A model generated the notes under the pieces. The model saw nothing but the letters and a program-made list of their open reading frames with translations, did no database searches and was not told the DNA's origin. This document shows positions 1 to 5,402 of a stretch of 5,920 nt of DNA, one piece after another (the stretch's first letter is position 1; every line of letters starts with the position of its first letter). The translations under genes were made by a program, and so were the position numbers. Source of the DNA: Bacilli bacterium (lineage in GTDB: Bacteria > Bacillota_I > Bacilli_A > RF39 > UBA660); assembly GCA_024698845.1 (NCBI GenBank), contig JAILQR010000080.1:1-5920 (forward strand), in the 5' to 3' direction.

Positions 1-231
1 TGAATCTGTATAAGAAACACTATTTATTGTTCCTTTAATTTTTACATCTCCCTTATCCGTATCTAGTTGTAATACTTCTAAATTTTTTCCCTTAACTAAA
101 ATATCACCAAGTACTGAGTGTAATATAAATTCAAGATTATCAAAGTTTGTTATCTTTTTTATACCTGTAATACTTAAAGTGTTTCTATTAATTATTTTTA
201 TTTCTTGTGTTTTATATAAGTTTTCATTCAT
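1..231 (-). CDS. yabP: Spore protein of the YabP/YqfC family, 5' part only (runs off the left edge)
   Basis: This frame was read directly from the minus strand and stays open for 77 codons from ATG at 231-229 to the window edge. AGGTGA (237-242) lies 5 nt upstream of the start. The protein shows LSITGI at residues 19-24, LGDILVKG at 41-48, and the spaced pattern L51...L56...G61...KG67...Y74. These are hallmarks of the small all-beta YabP/YqfC family (about 100 residues in B. subtilis YabP), which is needed in the mother cell during sporulation; its biochemical role is unknown. The N-terminus looks like YabP rather than YqfC. In B. subtilis yabP lies downstream of spoVG in the same chromosomal block, so finding it directly after spoVG supports the call. 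A terminator separates it from spoVG, so it probably has its own, perhaps sporulation-specific, promoter, but I could not place one convincingly. The C-terminal quarter is missing. Confidence 0.82.
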   Translation of the reverse strand, partial: MNENLYKTQEIKIINRNTLSITGIKKITNFDNLEFILHSVLGDILVKGKNLEVLQLDTDKGDVKIKGTINSVSYTDS

Positions 232-265
232 ATATATCACCTAATAATATATATGAGAAGGAGGA

Positions 266-290
266 TAAAAAAATGCTCTAGCTTAGAGCA
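266..290 (-). terminator. Intrinsic terminator of spoVG
   Basis: A perfect 7-bp stem, TGCTCTA (284-290 on the minus strand) with TAGAGCA (274-280), is closed by a 3-nt loop and followed on the minus strand by seven T (273-267). It starts 7 bases after the spoVG stop codon. On the plus strand the stem is followed by CTTTTATTATT, so weak bidirectional activity is possible, though no plus-strand gene needs it. Confidence 0.85.
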
Positions 291-296
291 CTTTTA

Positions 297-566
297 TTAT
301 TCTGGATTAACTTCAGCTTTATCGTATTCAGCTAAAACTGCATCTTGAAATTCTTTACGAACATCAGAATTAAGAGGATGACATACGTCACTAAATCCAC
401 CAGTAGCTTTTTTCTTGCTTGGCATAGCGATGAATAAACCATTTTCCCCTTCTATAATTCTTATGTCATGGATTACAAATGCATCGTCTAATACAACAGA
501 AGCAAATCCTTTTACGTTAGATCCTTCACGATCAAACTTTCTTACAGTAACTGATGTAATTTTCAT
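297..566 (-). CDS. spoVG: SpoVG, RNA/DNA-binding regulator
   Basis: This 89-residue protein is SpoVG, a small cytoplasmic nucleic-acid-binding regulator. In B. subtilis it influences septation and cortex formation; in other Firmicutes it modulates capsule, virulence and stress genes. Typical features are the start MKITSVTVRKF, the core GLFIAMPSKK (43-52) with its basic cluster, HPLNS (63-67), and the C-terminal helix ending DAVLAEY (75-81). It is slightly shorter than B. subtilis SpoVG (97 residues), having lost only tail. AGGAGGA (571-577) sits 4 nt before the ATG, an almost ideal ribosome site. The gene has its own promoter in the gap after veg and a terminator directly after its stop codon, so it looks monocistronic. 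The promoter looks like sigma-A with an extended -10, not the sigma-H promoter known from B. subtilis spoVG. Confidence 0.97.
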   Translation of the reverse strand: MKITSVTVRKFDREGSNVKGFASVVLDDAFVIHDIRIIEGENGLFIAMPSKKKATGGFSDVCHPLNSDVRKEFQDAVLAEYDKAEVNPE

Positions 567-582
567 TATATCCTCCTATCTG

Positions 583-615
583 TAATTTTATTATATCATA
601 TTTTTTATATTTCAA
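583..615 (-). promoter_or_regulatory. Extended -10 promoter of spoVG
   Basis: On the minus strand TATAAT (590-595) is preceded by TGA (596-598), a perfect extended -10 element. TTGAAA at 610-615 is a -35-like sequence, but it is only 14 bp away, so the extended -10 probably carries recognition. The start would fall near 583, giving a leader of about 17 nt with AGGAGGA in it. No sigma-H-like elements were seen. The element lies in the 55-bp veg-spoVG gap, which has no terminator. Confidence 0.7.
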
Positions 616-621
616 TATATT

Positions 622-834
622 TTATTCATATTTTATTAAAATATCCTTTGTAGCTACATCAGAGTATGAAAAAGACTTTTCTCCAGTTCTTGTTAATATG
701 CTAAATATATTAGGATATAACTTAAAAAGTTTTCCCTCATAAATCTCTTTCTTGTTTCTCAAACATTTAACCGTAATTACGACATTATGGCCTATTTTTT
801 TAGAAATATTATCTTTAATAATATCCAAATTCAT
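622..834 (-). CDS. veg: Veg family protein
   Basis: This 70-residue protein belongs to the Veg family (DUF1021). B. subtilis Veg has 86 residues and is reported to stimulate biofilm matrix gene expression and to affect spore outgrowth; the molecular mechanism is not settled. The match rests on the basic beta-rich middle, the YPNIFSI segment (40-46) and SFSYSDVATKDI (54-65), corresponding to the YPSVFVI and SYSYADVLT stretches of the B. subtilis protein. The acidic C-terminal tail of Veg is missing here. The ATG overlaps the TAA stop of yabG by one base (TAATG). No Shine-Dalgarno is visible before it, only a weak AAGA, so translation probably depends on ribosomes finishing yabG. That is unlike B. 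subtilis, where veg has its own strong promoter. Confidence 0.88.
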   Translation of the reverse strand: MNLDIIKDNISKKIGHNVVITVKCLRNKKEIYEGKLFKLYPNIFSILTRTGEKSFSYSDVATKDILIKYE

Positions 835-1607
835 TATCTTGGGAAACCAACGTACATAACACCAGTTCCCATTAGTCCTCCCATTCCATCTTTACCATAT
901 TTGGTTTTATTTAATAAATTAAGCAGATCTAAATCTTTATTTCTTTCAGTAGTTGAAACATAGTAAGCAATAATAGCTGGATCAAGAGCATGAATATTTA
1001 CTCTTTTAGGGCTAGATGCAAAATTTGCTCCAGCTTTTATTAATTCTTCATAATCACTTTGACAAGCTCCTGCGATAATAACTAATTTTTCATGACTTTT
1101 TTCGTACTTTCTGGCAGCAATTACCCCTTTTACAAAATTCTTAGAATTCTTATAGTTATTAATATCATCTTTGTTTCCTTGTTTTTTATAATATGCATCA
1201 TGACCAGTTATTACCAAAATATCTGGTTTTATATTTTTTAATAGATTAGGTAATTGAGTATCAATATTATCTTCTTTTACTTTCTTACCAACCGCATATA
1301 TATTCTTTTCTTTATAAAACTTCATACATCTTCCCAAATATTCCCCATCACCATCGATATGAAGAATTTTGCCTGGAAGATAAAAAAAGTCGTTATCCCT
1401 TTCTTCATTAAATTTACTATTAGGAACATCAAGTTTATCTTCTTTGTATTCTTTAACAATAACTAAATCATTTATAGGAGAATCAGCAAATAATCTTAAT
1501 TCTATTCCCTTTAAATACGCTATATCATTTTCAACTTTAATAATTTTAAAATATACATCATTTCCGTAACTGTTTCTAGAAACTATGTCTCCAATATTAA
1601 AAATCAT
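834..1607 (-). CDS. yabG: Sporulation-specific protease YabG
   Basis: This 257-residue protein is YabG (peptidase family U57), a cysteine protease made in the mother cell that trims spore coat proteins; in Clostridioides difficile it also processes germination proteins. B. subtilis YabG has about 290 residues. Diagnostic segments are DILVITGHDAYYK (129-141), IIAGACQSDYEELI (177-190), FASSPKRVNIHALDPA (196-211) and the C-terminal YGKDGMGGLMGTGVMYVGFP (237-256). His136 and Cys182 are 46 residues apart, as are the reported catalytic His172 and Cys218 of B. subtilis YabG as I recall them, so the enzyme looks intact. The N-terminal 50 residues (GDIVSRNSYGNDVYFKI) form the family's SH3-like start. 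AGGTGG (1612-1617) lies 4 nt before the ATG, but the start codon is inside a perfect inverted repeat (1600-1635). The gene follows ksgA closely and overlaps veg. Confidence 0.95.
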   Translation of the reverse strand: MIFNIGDIVSRNSYGNDVYFKIIKVENDIAYLKGIELRLFADSPINDLVIVKEYKEDKLDVPNSKFNEERDNDFFYLPGKILHIDGDGEYLGRCMKFYKEKNIYAVGKKVKEDNIDTQLPNLLKNIKPDILVITGHDAYYKKQGNKDDINNYKNSKNFVKGVIAARKYEKSHEKLVIIAGACQSDYEELIKAGANFASSPKRVNIHALDPAIIAYYVSTTERNKDLDLLNLLNKTKYGKDGMGGLMGTGVMYVGFPR

Positions 1608-1635
1608 AGAACCACCTAAGTAATTCTATGATTTT
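1600..1635 (-). promoter_or_regulatory. 12-bp inverted repeat covering the yabG start codon
   Basis: On the minus strand AAAATCATAGAA (1624-1635) is perfectly complementary to TTCTATGATTTT (1600-1611), with a 12-nt loop between them. The right arm contains the yabG ATG (1605-1607), and the loop contains its Shine-Dalgarno AGGTGG (1612-1617). In RNA read through from ksgA the start codon would be paired. The stem has only two G-C pairs and is followed by TTTTTAATATT if the arm's own T's are counted, so it may alternatively act as a weak ksgA terminator. CATAGAAT within the left arm resembles a mother-cell (sigma-E-type) -10 element. Confidence 0.6.
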
Positions 1636-1637
1636 AT

Positions 1638-2411
1638 TTATAATTTATTACATATATCTATATACAAATCTGTACTAATATTTTCAGGTCGAGAATTTAA
1701 GTCTACATCATTTTCAAATAAAACTTTTTGTGCTACTTCCCAGTACTCCTTAGACAAATTGTTTTTTAAAGTTTTTCTCTTATGTTGAAAGGAACAAACC
1801 AACAATTTCTTTAACTTATTGAAATCAAATTCTTCGACATCGTTTCTAAGGGTCATCTTGACAACAGCAGAGTCAACCTTAGGTGCAGGAATAAAGCATG
1901 TATTTTTTACATTAAATAACTTCTTAACATTATATTTAGAATTGATTAATACAGTCATTAAACCATATTCCTTATTTCCTGGTGTAGCACTAAATCTATC
2001 AGCTACCTCTTTTTGCACCATAACAATTAATGCATCAATTTTTATATCTAACGTAATTAAGTTTTCTATTATTGGAGTTGTAATATAATAAGGAAGATTT
2101 GCGATAACATACAATTTTTTATGGTTATACTCTTTTAAAATACTTGATAGATCAACTTTTAATATATCTTCATATATTATTCTAGTTCGATCATCTTCAA
2201 GTTTATCAAGAACTTCATGCATTCTCTCATCGATTTCAAATGCTATAACTTGAGCATTTTTTTCTTTAAGTCTAGTAGTTAGTGCACCTTGACCAGGTCC
2301 TATTTCTATAATTAAGTCATCAGGATTAACATCCACCGAACTAACAATATTATTTATTACATTAGAATCTTTTAGGAAATTTTGACCAAAAGATTTTTTT
2401 GCTGTAATCAT
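1638..2411 (-). CDS. ksgA: 16S rRNA dimethyladenosine transferase KsgA (RsmA)
   Basis: This 257-residue SAM-dependent methyltransferase dimethylates two adjacent adenosines in the last hairpin of 16S rRNA late in 30S assembly; its loss gives kasugamycin resistance. The N-terminus has the family's KKSFGQNFL (5-13). Motif I is IEIGPGQGALT (35-45), the acidic ribose-binding residue is in FEID (58-61), and ED at 81-82 contacts the adenine. The catalytic motif IV is NLPYYITTPI (105-114). FIPAPKVDSAVV (173-184) and CSFQHKRKTLKNNL (206-219) mark the rRNA-binding part, and RPENIS (241-246) the C-terminal domain. It is somewhat shorter than B. subtilis KsgA (292), having no N-terminal extension. AAGGAGGA (2417-2424) lies 5 nt before the ATG. 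No separate promoter is visible, so it may rely on read-through of the preceding terminator. The RNase M5 gene rnmV, usually just upstream, is missing. Confidence 0.98.
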   Translation of the reverse strand: MITAKKSFGQNFLKDSNVINNIVSSVDVNPDDLIIEIGPGQGALTTRLKEKNAQVIAFEIDERMHEVLDKLEDDRTRIIYEDILKVDLSSILKEYNHKKLYVIANLPYYITTPIIENLITLDIKIDALIVMVQKEVADRFSATPGNKEYGLMTVLINSKYNVKKLFNVKNTCFIPAPKVDSAVVKMTLRNDVEEFDFNKLKKLLVCSFQHKRKTLKNNLSKEYWEVAQKVLFENDVDLNSRPENISTDLYIDICNKL

Positions 2412-2431
2412 ATAAATCCTCCTTTATTTAT

Positions 2432-2455
2432 AAAAAAGGATGTTACCATCCTTTT
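2432..2455 (-). terminator. Terminator overlapping the end of the 3D-domain gene
   Basis: On the minus strand AAAAGGATG (2447-2455) pairs perfectly with CATCCTTTT (2434-2442) across a 4-nt loop, and the T-run continues to 2432. The left arm consists of the last sense codons of the 3D-domain gene and the loop contains its TAA stop, so terminator and coding sequence share bases. It lies 20 bases upstream of the ksgA start and would limit ksgA expression from the upstream promoter. The arm followed by TTTT on the plus strand makes it potentially bidirectional. Confidence 0.8.
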
Positions 2456-2982
2456 CTTAGTACATCATATGTAACTGTCGATCTACCAACGTTTCTAATA
2501 GCATAATCCTCAGTTGGAACTAGTAAGTCTAAATTATTACCTGGAACTCCTCTATCAAGTACAATAGCTATAATAGGTTCACTTGATAAACTTGGTTTAT
2601 TAAATCTAATAATTGAACCACAAGATAAATTTTTAGAAGATGCAACTATTTTAACAGTACCATATTCTTTATCTGGGTAATAATCTCTTCTATCTCTAAC
2701 ATTATAACTTGCTGCACATGCTAGCGTTCCTCCGCAAAGTGGACAATCATGGGCATAACCAGTTAATTGACCAGTAAATGTATCAAGTGCAGTAAATAAA
2801 TCATCTTCTGCCATTTCATTTACCTTAAGTGACATTGTTGTTAAATCTACGTTTCTATTAAAGTTTTCGTTTTCAACTTTAGCATTAGTTTTAGAGGTGC
2901 TTGATTCTATGATAAAAATTGCAATTAAAACGATAATAATCTTTGCTGATAAATATGTATATTTAGCAAACTTTTTTATCAT
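2443..2982 (-). CDS. Exported 3D-domain protein with conserved-looking cysteines
   Basis: This is a 179-residue secreted or membrane-anchored protein. Residues 3-9 are basic-rich and 10-27 form one hydrophobic segment (IIIVLIAIFII). TNA followed by K at 32-35 could be a signal peptidase site, otherwise the segment is an anchor. The rest outside the membrane ends in a 3D (Asp-Asp-Asp) double-psi beta-barrel, as in YabE, YuiC and related wall-active enzymes. Matching segments are LTGYAHDCPLCGG (73-85), IVLDRGVPGNNLDLLV (140-155) and GRSTVTYDVLRKGW (166-179). The position of the gene between tatD and ksgA is where B. subtilis carries yabE, but the DUF348 and G5 domains of YabE are absent. Two aspartates are present (D143, D152); where the first is expected the sequence reads IVASS (112-116). 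Cysteines at 80, 83, 89 and 121 are unusual. A peptidoglycan-cleaving role is inferred only. GAGGTGA (2987-2993) is the ribosome site. Confidence 0.85.
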   Translation of the reverse strand: MIKKFAKYTYLSAKIIIVLIAIFIIESSTSKTNAKVENENFNRNVDLTTMSLKVNEMAEDDLFTALDTFTGQLTGYAHDCPLCGGTLACAASYNVRDRRDYYPDKEYGTVKIVASSKNLSCGSIIRFNKPSLSSEPIIAIVLDRGVPGNNLDLLVPTEDYAIRNVGRSTVTYDVLRKGW

Positions 2983-3000
2983 AAAATCACCTCACATATC

Positions 3001-3037
3001 TGGAAATATTTTAGCATAGTTCGACGTTAGATGTCAA
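3001..3037 (-). promoter_or_regulatory. Sigma-A promoter of the 3D-domain gene
   Basis: On the minus strand a consensus TTGACA (3032-3037) is followed after 18 bp by TAAAAT (3008-3013), and TGC (3014-3016) supplies an extended -10. The -35 hexamer overlaps the last codons of tatD. The start would be near 3001, giving a leader of about 18 nt that contains GAGGTGA. This is one of the best-formed promoters in the window and suggests vegetative expression. Confidence 0.82.
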
Positions 3038-3779
3038 AAATCTCATTAATATTTTTATTGGTAATTTCTGAGAGTTTTTCAAGTGATATTCCGTATAAAT
3101 CTGCAATAAATTCAGCAATTACATAAATATTTTTACTCTCATTTTTTTCACCTCTAAATGGATGAGGTGTAAGATATGGAGAATCTGTTTCTAGTACGAT
3201 ATTATCCGGAGATAACTTCTTTAAAGTATCCTTTAAGTTACTATTTTTAAAAGTAACTACACCATTAATTCCTAATTTAAATCCCATCTTTATATATATT
3301 TGAGCTACTTCATACGAACCAGAAAAAGAATGAATAACCCCTTTTAAATTATATTTGGATAGAATATCAATCGTATCTTGAGTAGCATCTCTACTGTGGA
3401 TAACTACAGGTTTATTAACATCTTTAGCTAATTTTAATTGCTTTTCAAATAACTCTTTTTGTTTATCTTTATCAAAGCCATCATAATGATAATCAAGTCC
3501 AATTTCACCAATACCAATAATTTTATTGTTTTTGATAATTTCATTTTTTAAATTATATAAATCTTCATCAGAGTATATTGATGCTTGATCTGGATGAAAT
3601 CCTACTGTAGAAAAAATATTATCATGAGACGATGAGAGTTTAATAGATTCATCATTTCCAAGTTTAGCGCATCCGCTAACAATTAATCTATTAACATTAT
3701 TATTCATGGCATTTTGAATAATTGTATCGTAATCATCATAATAATCAGGTTCAAAATGACAATGAGTATCAGTAAACAT
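3027..3779 (-). CDS. tatD: TatD-family metal-dependent hydrolase (DNase)
   Basis: This 250-residue protein (numbered from the chosen ATG) is a TatD-type amidohydrolase, the equivalent of B. subtilis YabD. The family comprises divalent-metal 3'-5' exonucleases and DNases acting in the cytoplasm on DNA repair or turnover substrates. Metal ligands are all in place: the HxH pair H6 and H8 in DTHCHF, E92 in GIGEIGLDYH, H128 in VIHSRDA, H150 in VIHSFSGS, and D199 in LETDSPYLTPHPFRG. The frame can be extended to a TTG at 3791, but that codon overlaps the Shine-Dalgarno GGTGA (3785-3789) lying 5 nt before ATG 3779. The N-terminus MFTDTHCH also matches the family's usual start, so 3779 is preferred. 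The gene stands between the metG terminator and the promoter of the 3D-domain gene, with its own promoter. Confidence 0.96.
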   Translation of the reverse strand: MFTDTHCHFEPDYYDDYDTIIQNAMNNNVNRLIVSGCAKLGNDESIKLSSSHDNIFSTVGFHPDQASIYSDEDLYNLKNEIIKNNKIIGIGEIGLDYHYDGFDKDKQKELFEKQLKLAKDVNKPVVIHSRDATQDTIDILSKYNLKGVIHSFSGSYEVAQIYIKMGFKLGINGVVTFKNSNLKDTLKKLSPDNIVLETDSPYLTPHPFRGEKNESKNIYVIAEFIADLYGISLEKLSEITNKNINEIFDI

Positions 3780-3784
3780 AATAA

Positions 3785-3789
3785 TCACC
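3785..3789 (-). promoter_or_regulatory. Ribosome binding site that fixes the tatD start
   Basis: GGTGA on the minus strand lies 5 nt upstream of ATG 3777-3779. The alternative TTG at 3789-3791 overlaps this site and has no Shine-Dalgarno of its own, so it is not used as the start. Confidence 0.8.
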
Positions 3790-3804
3790 AAGTAAATTAT
3801 AGCA
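3789..3804 (-). promoter_or_regulatory. Extended -10 promoter of tatD abutting the metG terminator
   Basis: On the minus strand TGC (3802-3804) followed by TATAAT (3796-3801) is a full-consensus extended -10. It begins inside the end of the T-tract of the metG terminator. The -35 position falls in the terminator's right arm and has no recognisable hexamer. Initiation would be near 3789, leaving a leader of only about 10 nt that starts at the GGTGA ribosome site. Confidence 0.6.
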
Positions 3805-3841
3805 AAAAAAAGATTTCCTGGGAAATACCATCCCAGGAAAT
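3804..3841 (-). terminator. Strong intrinsic terminator of metG
   Basis: On the minus strand ATTTCCTGGGA (3831-3841) pairs perfectly with TCCCAGGAAAT (3813-3823), an 11-bp stem with a 7-nt loop. It is followed by C and eight T (3811-3804). It starts one base after the metG stop codon. Confidence 0.92.
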
Positions 3842-3842
3842 A

Positions 3843-5381
3843 CTATTTTTCTACGTCAATTCTATCAAATAAATGAATTGGTTCATTTAATTGAATATTG
3901 TTTTCTAAATTACCAAAAGATTCAGTTGAACCAAAATCTGTAACTTTTGTATTTAATTGACTGAATATTTTTTCTGATGTCTCAGGAATAAAAGCTTGTA
4001 GATAAACTGAACAAATTCTAATAGATTCTAATAAATTATATAAGACTGTTTTTAATCTATCTTGTTTAGTTTCATCTTTTGCTAAAATCCAAGGTGTTGT
4101 TTCATCAATATATTTATTAGCTCTTTTTAAAGCATCAAATATTAATCCTAAAGCTTCACCAACTCTTAAATCATCCATTTTACCAGTTACAGATGTATGA
4201 AGAGCAGTTAATGTAGATTTTAGTTCATTATCAACATCTTCTATAACATTAGTGTTTTCAACAATACCATTAAAGTATTTGTGACTCATGCTTATAGTTC
4301 TATTAACTAAATTTCCTAAGTTATTAACTAAATCAGAATTTATAGCATCAATTAATAATTCTTTTGAATAAAATCCATCTGAGGCAAATGGTATTTGACT
4401 TAAGAAATAATATCTAACTGCATCAACACCAAATTCATTAACTAAATCATCGGCATATACAATATTACCTTTAGACTTACTCATCTTACCATCTGTCATG
4501 ATTAACCATGGATGACCAAATACTTTTTTAGGTAATGGTATACCTAAGCTAAATAAGAAACAAGGCCAATAAATTGTATGGAATCTTATTATATCTTTAC
4601 CAATAAGGTGAAGATCTGCAGGCCACTTGTAATTAAACTCTTCAGTTTGTGATTCAACATCATAACCAATATTAGTAATATAGTTAGTTAAGGCATCAAG
4701 CCATACGTAAACAACATGTTTTGGATCAAAATCAACAGGAATACCCCAGTCAAATGATGTTCTTGATACACATAAATCTTGTAAACCAGGTTTAATGAAA
4801 TTATTTAACATTTCATTTTTTCTTGATTCAGGTTGTATAAAATCAGGATGTGATTCAATATATTCAACTAATTGATCTTGATATTTTGATAATCTAAAGA
4901 AGTATGCTTCTTCAGATTTTTCAACAACTTCTCTTCCACAGTCAGGACATTTTCCATCAACAAGTTGTGATTCTGTCCAAAATGATTCACAAGGAACACA
5001 GTATAATCCTTTGTATTCACTCTTGTAAATATCTCCTTGATCATACATTTTCTTAAATATATGTTGAACTACTTCTTCATGTTTTTTATCTGTTGTTCTA
5101 ACAAATCTATCATAACTAGTATTCATTATATCCCAGATATCTTTAATAATTCCTGCTTGTTCATCTACATACTCTTGAGGAGTTACACCTTTTTCTAATG
5201 CTTTTTGTTGAATTTTTTCACCATGTTCATCAGTTCCAGTTTGTAGATAAACATCATAACCTTCTAATCTTTTATATCTTGCAATAGCATCTGCTAAAAC
5301 AATTTCATATGTATTACCAATATGTGGTTTAGAAGATGTATATGCGATAGCTGTTGATATATAATATTTTTTCTTATCCAT
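3843..5381 (-). CDS. metG: Methionyl-tRNA synthetase, short form
   Basis: This 512-residue class I synthetase charges tRNA-Met with methionine. The signature HIGH element is HIGN (20-23), and KMSKS is at 299-303 in DGKMSKSKGNIV. The connective domain has a zinc knuckle, CVPC (128-131) and CPDC (145-148). The Rossmann fold also shows TGTDEHG (48-54) and VYVWLDALTNYI (224-235). The helical anticodon-binding domain follows from about 350 to 470, and the protein ends at LFDRID (504-509), the usual end of the core. B. subtilis MetS (about 664 residues) carries an additional C-terminal tRNA-binding OB-fold domain that is absent here. An in-frame ATG at 5414 would add 11 residues, but it lies in the leader's U-tract helix. 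ATG 5381 has AGGAGG (5389-5394) at proper spacing and gives the family start MDKKKYYISTAI. Expression is under a T-box leader; a strong terminator follows. Confidence 0.98.
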   Translation of the reverse strand: MDKKKYYISTAIAYTSSKPHIGNTYEIVLADAIARYKRLEGYDVYLQTGTDEHGEKIQQKALEKGVTPQEYVDEQAGIIKDIWDIMNTSYDRFVRTTDKKHEEVVQHIFKKMYDQGDIYKSEYKGLYCVPCESFWTESQLVDGKCPDCGREVVEKSEEAYFFRLSKYQDQLVEYIESHPDFIQPESRKNEMLNNFIKPGLQDLCVSRTSFDWGIPVDFDPKHVVYVWLDALTNYITNIGYDVESQTEEFNYKWPADLHLIGKDIIRFHTIYWPCFLFSLGIPLPKKVFGHPWLIMTDGKMSKSKGNIVYADDLVNEFGVDAVRYYFLSQIPFASDGFYSKELLIDAINSDLVNNLGNLVNRTISMSHKYFNGIVENTNVIEDVDNELKSTLTALHTSVTGKMDDLRVGEALGLIFDALKRANKYIDETTPWILAKDETKQDRLKTVLYNLLESIRICSVYLQAFIPETSEKIFSQLNTKVTDFGSTESFGNLENNIQLNEPIHLFDRIDVEK

Positions 5382-5386
5382 AATAA

Positions 5387-5396
5387 TTCCTCCTTT
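5387..5396 (-). promoter_or_regulatory. Ribosome binding site of metG, complementary to the T-box 3' arm
   Basis: AAAGGAGGAA on the minus strand is a strong Shine-Dalgarno 5 nt before ATG 5381 and decides the start against the in-frame ATG at 5414. TAAAGGA (5391-5397) is the exact reverse complement of TCCTTTA (5419-5425) in the T-box 3' arm, so the site could be masked. Confidence 0.75.
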
Positions 5397-5402
5397 AAAA
5401 AT

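Noticed and set aside
232..260. Sporulation sigma promoter before yabP (CATATATA at about 249-256)
   Set aside because: The -10-like match is within an AT repeat, the spacing to any -35 candidate is off, and the start would fall in the ribosome site; too weak to list.
1254..1466. Plus-strand open frame of 70 codons
   Set aside because: It lies antisense to the intact yabG, encodes a low-complexity Phe/Ile/Lys-rich product typical of reading AT-rich genes backwards, and has no family resemblance.
1819..2088. Plus-strand open frame of 89 codons
   Set aside because: It is antisense to conserved ksgA motifs and has no ribosome site or recognisable domain; a shadow frame.
3780..3791. TTG at 3791 as the tatD start
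   Set aside because: It overlaps the Shine-Dalgarno of ATG 3779, has no upstream ribosome site, and would precede the family-typical N-terminus.
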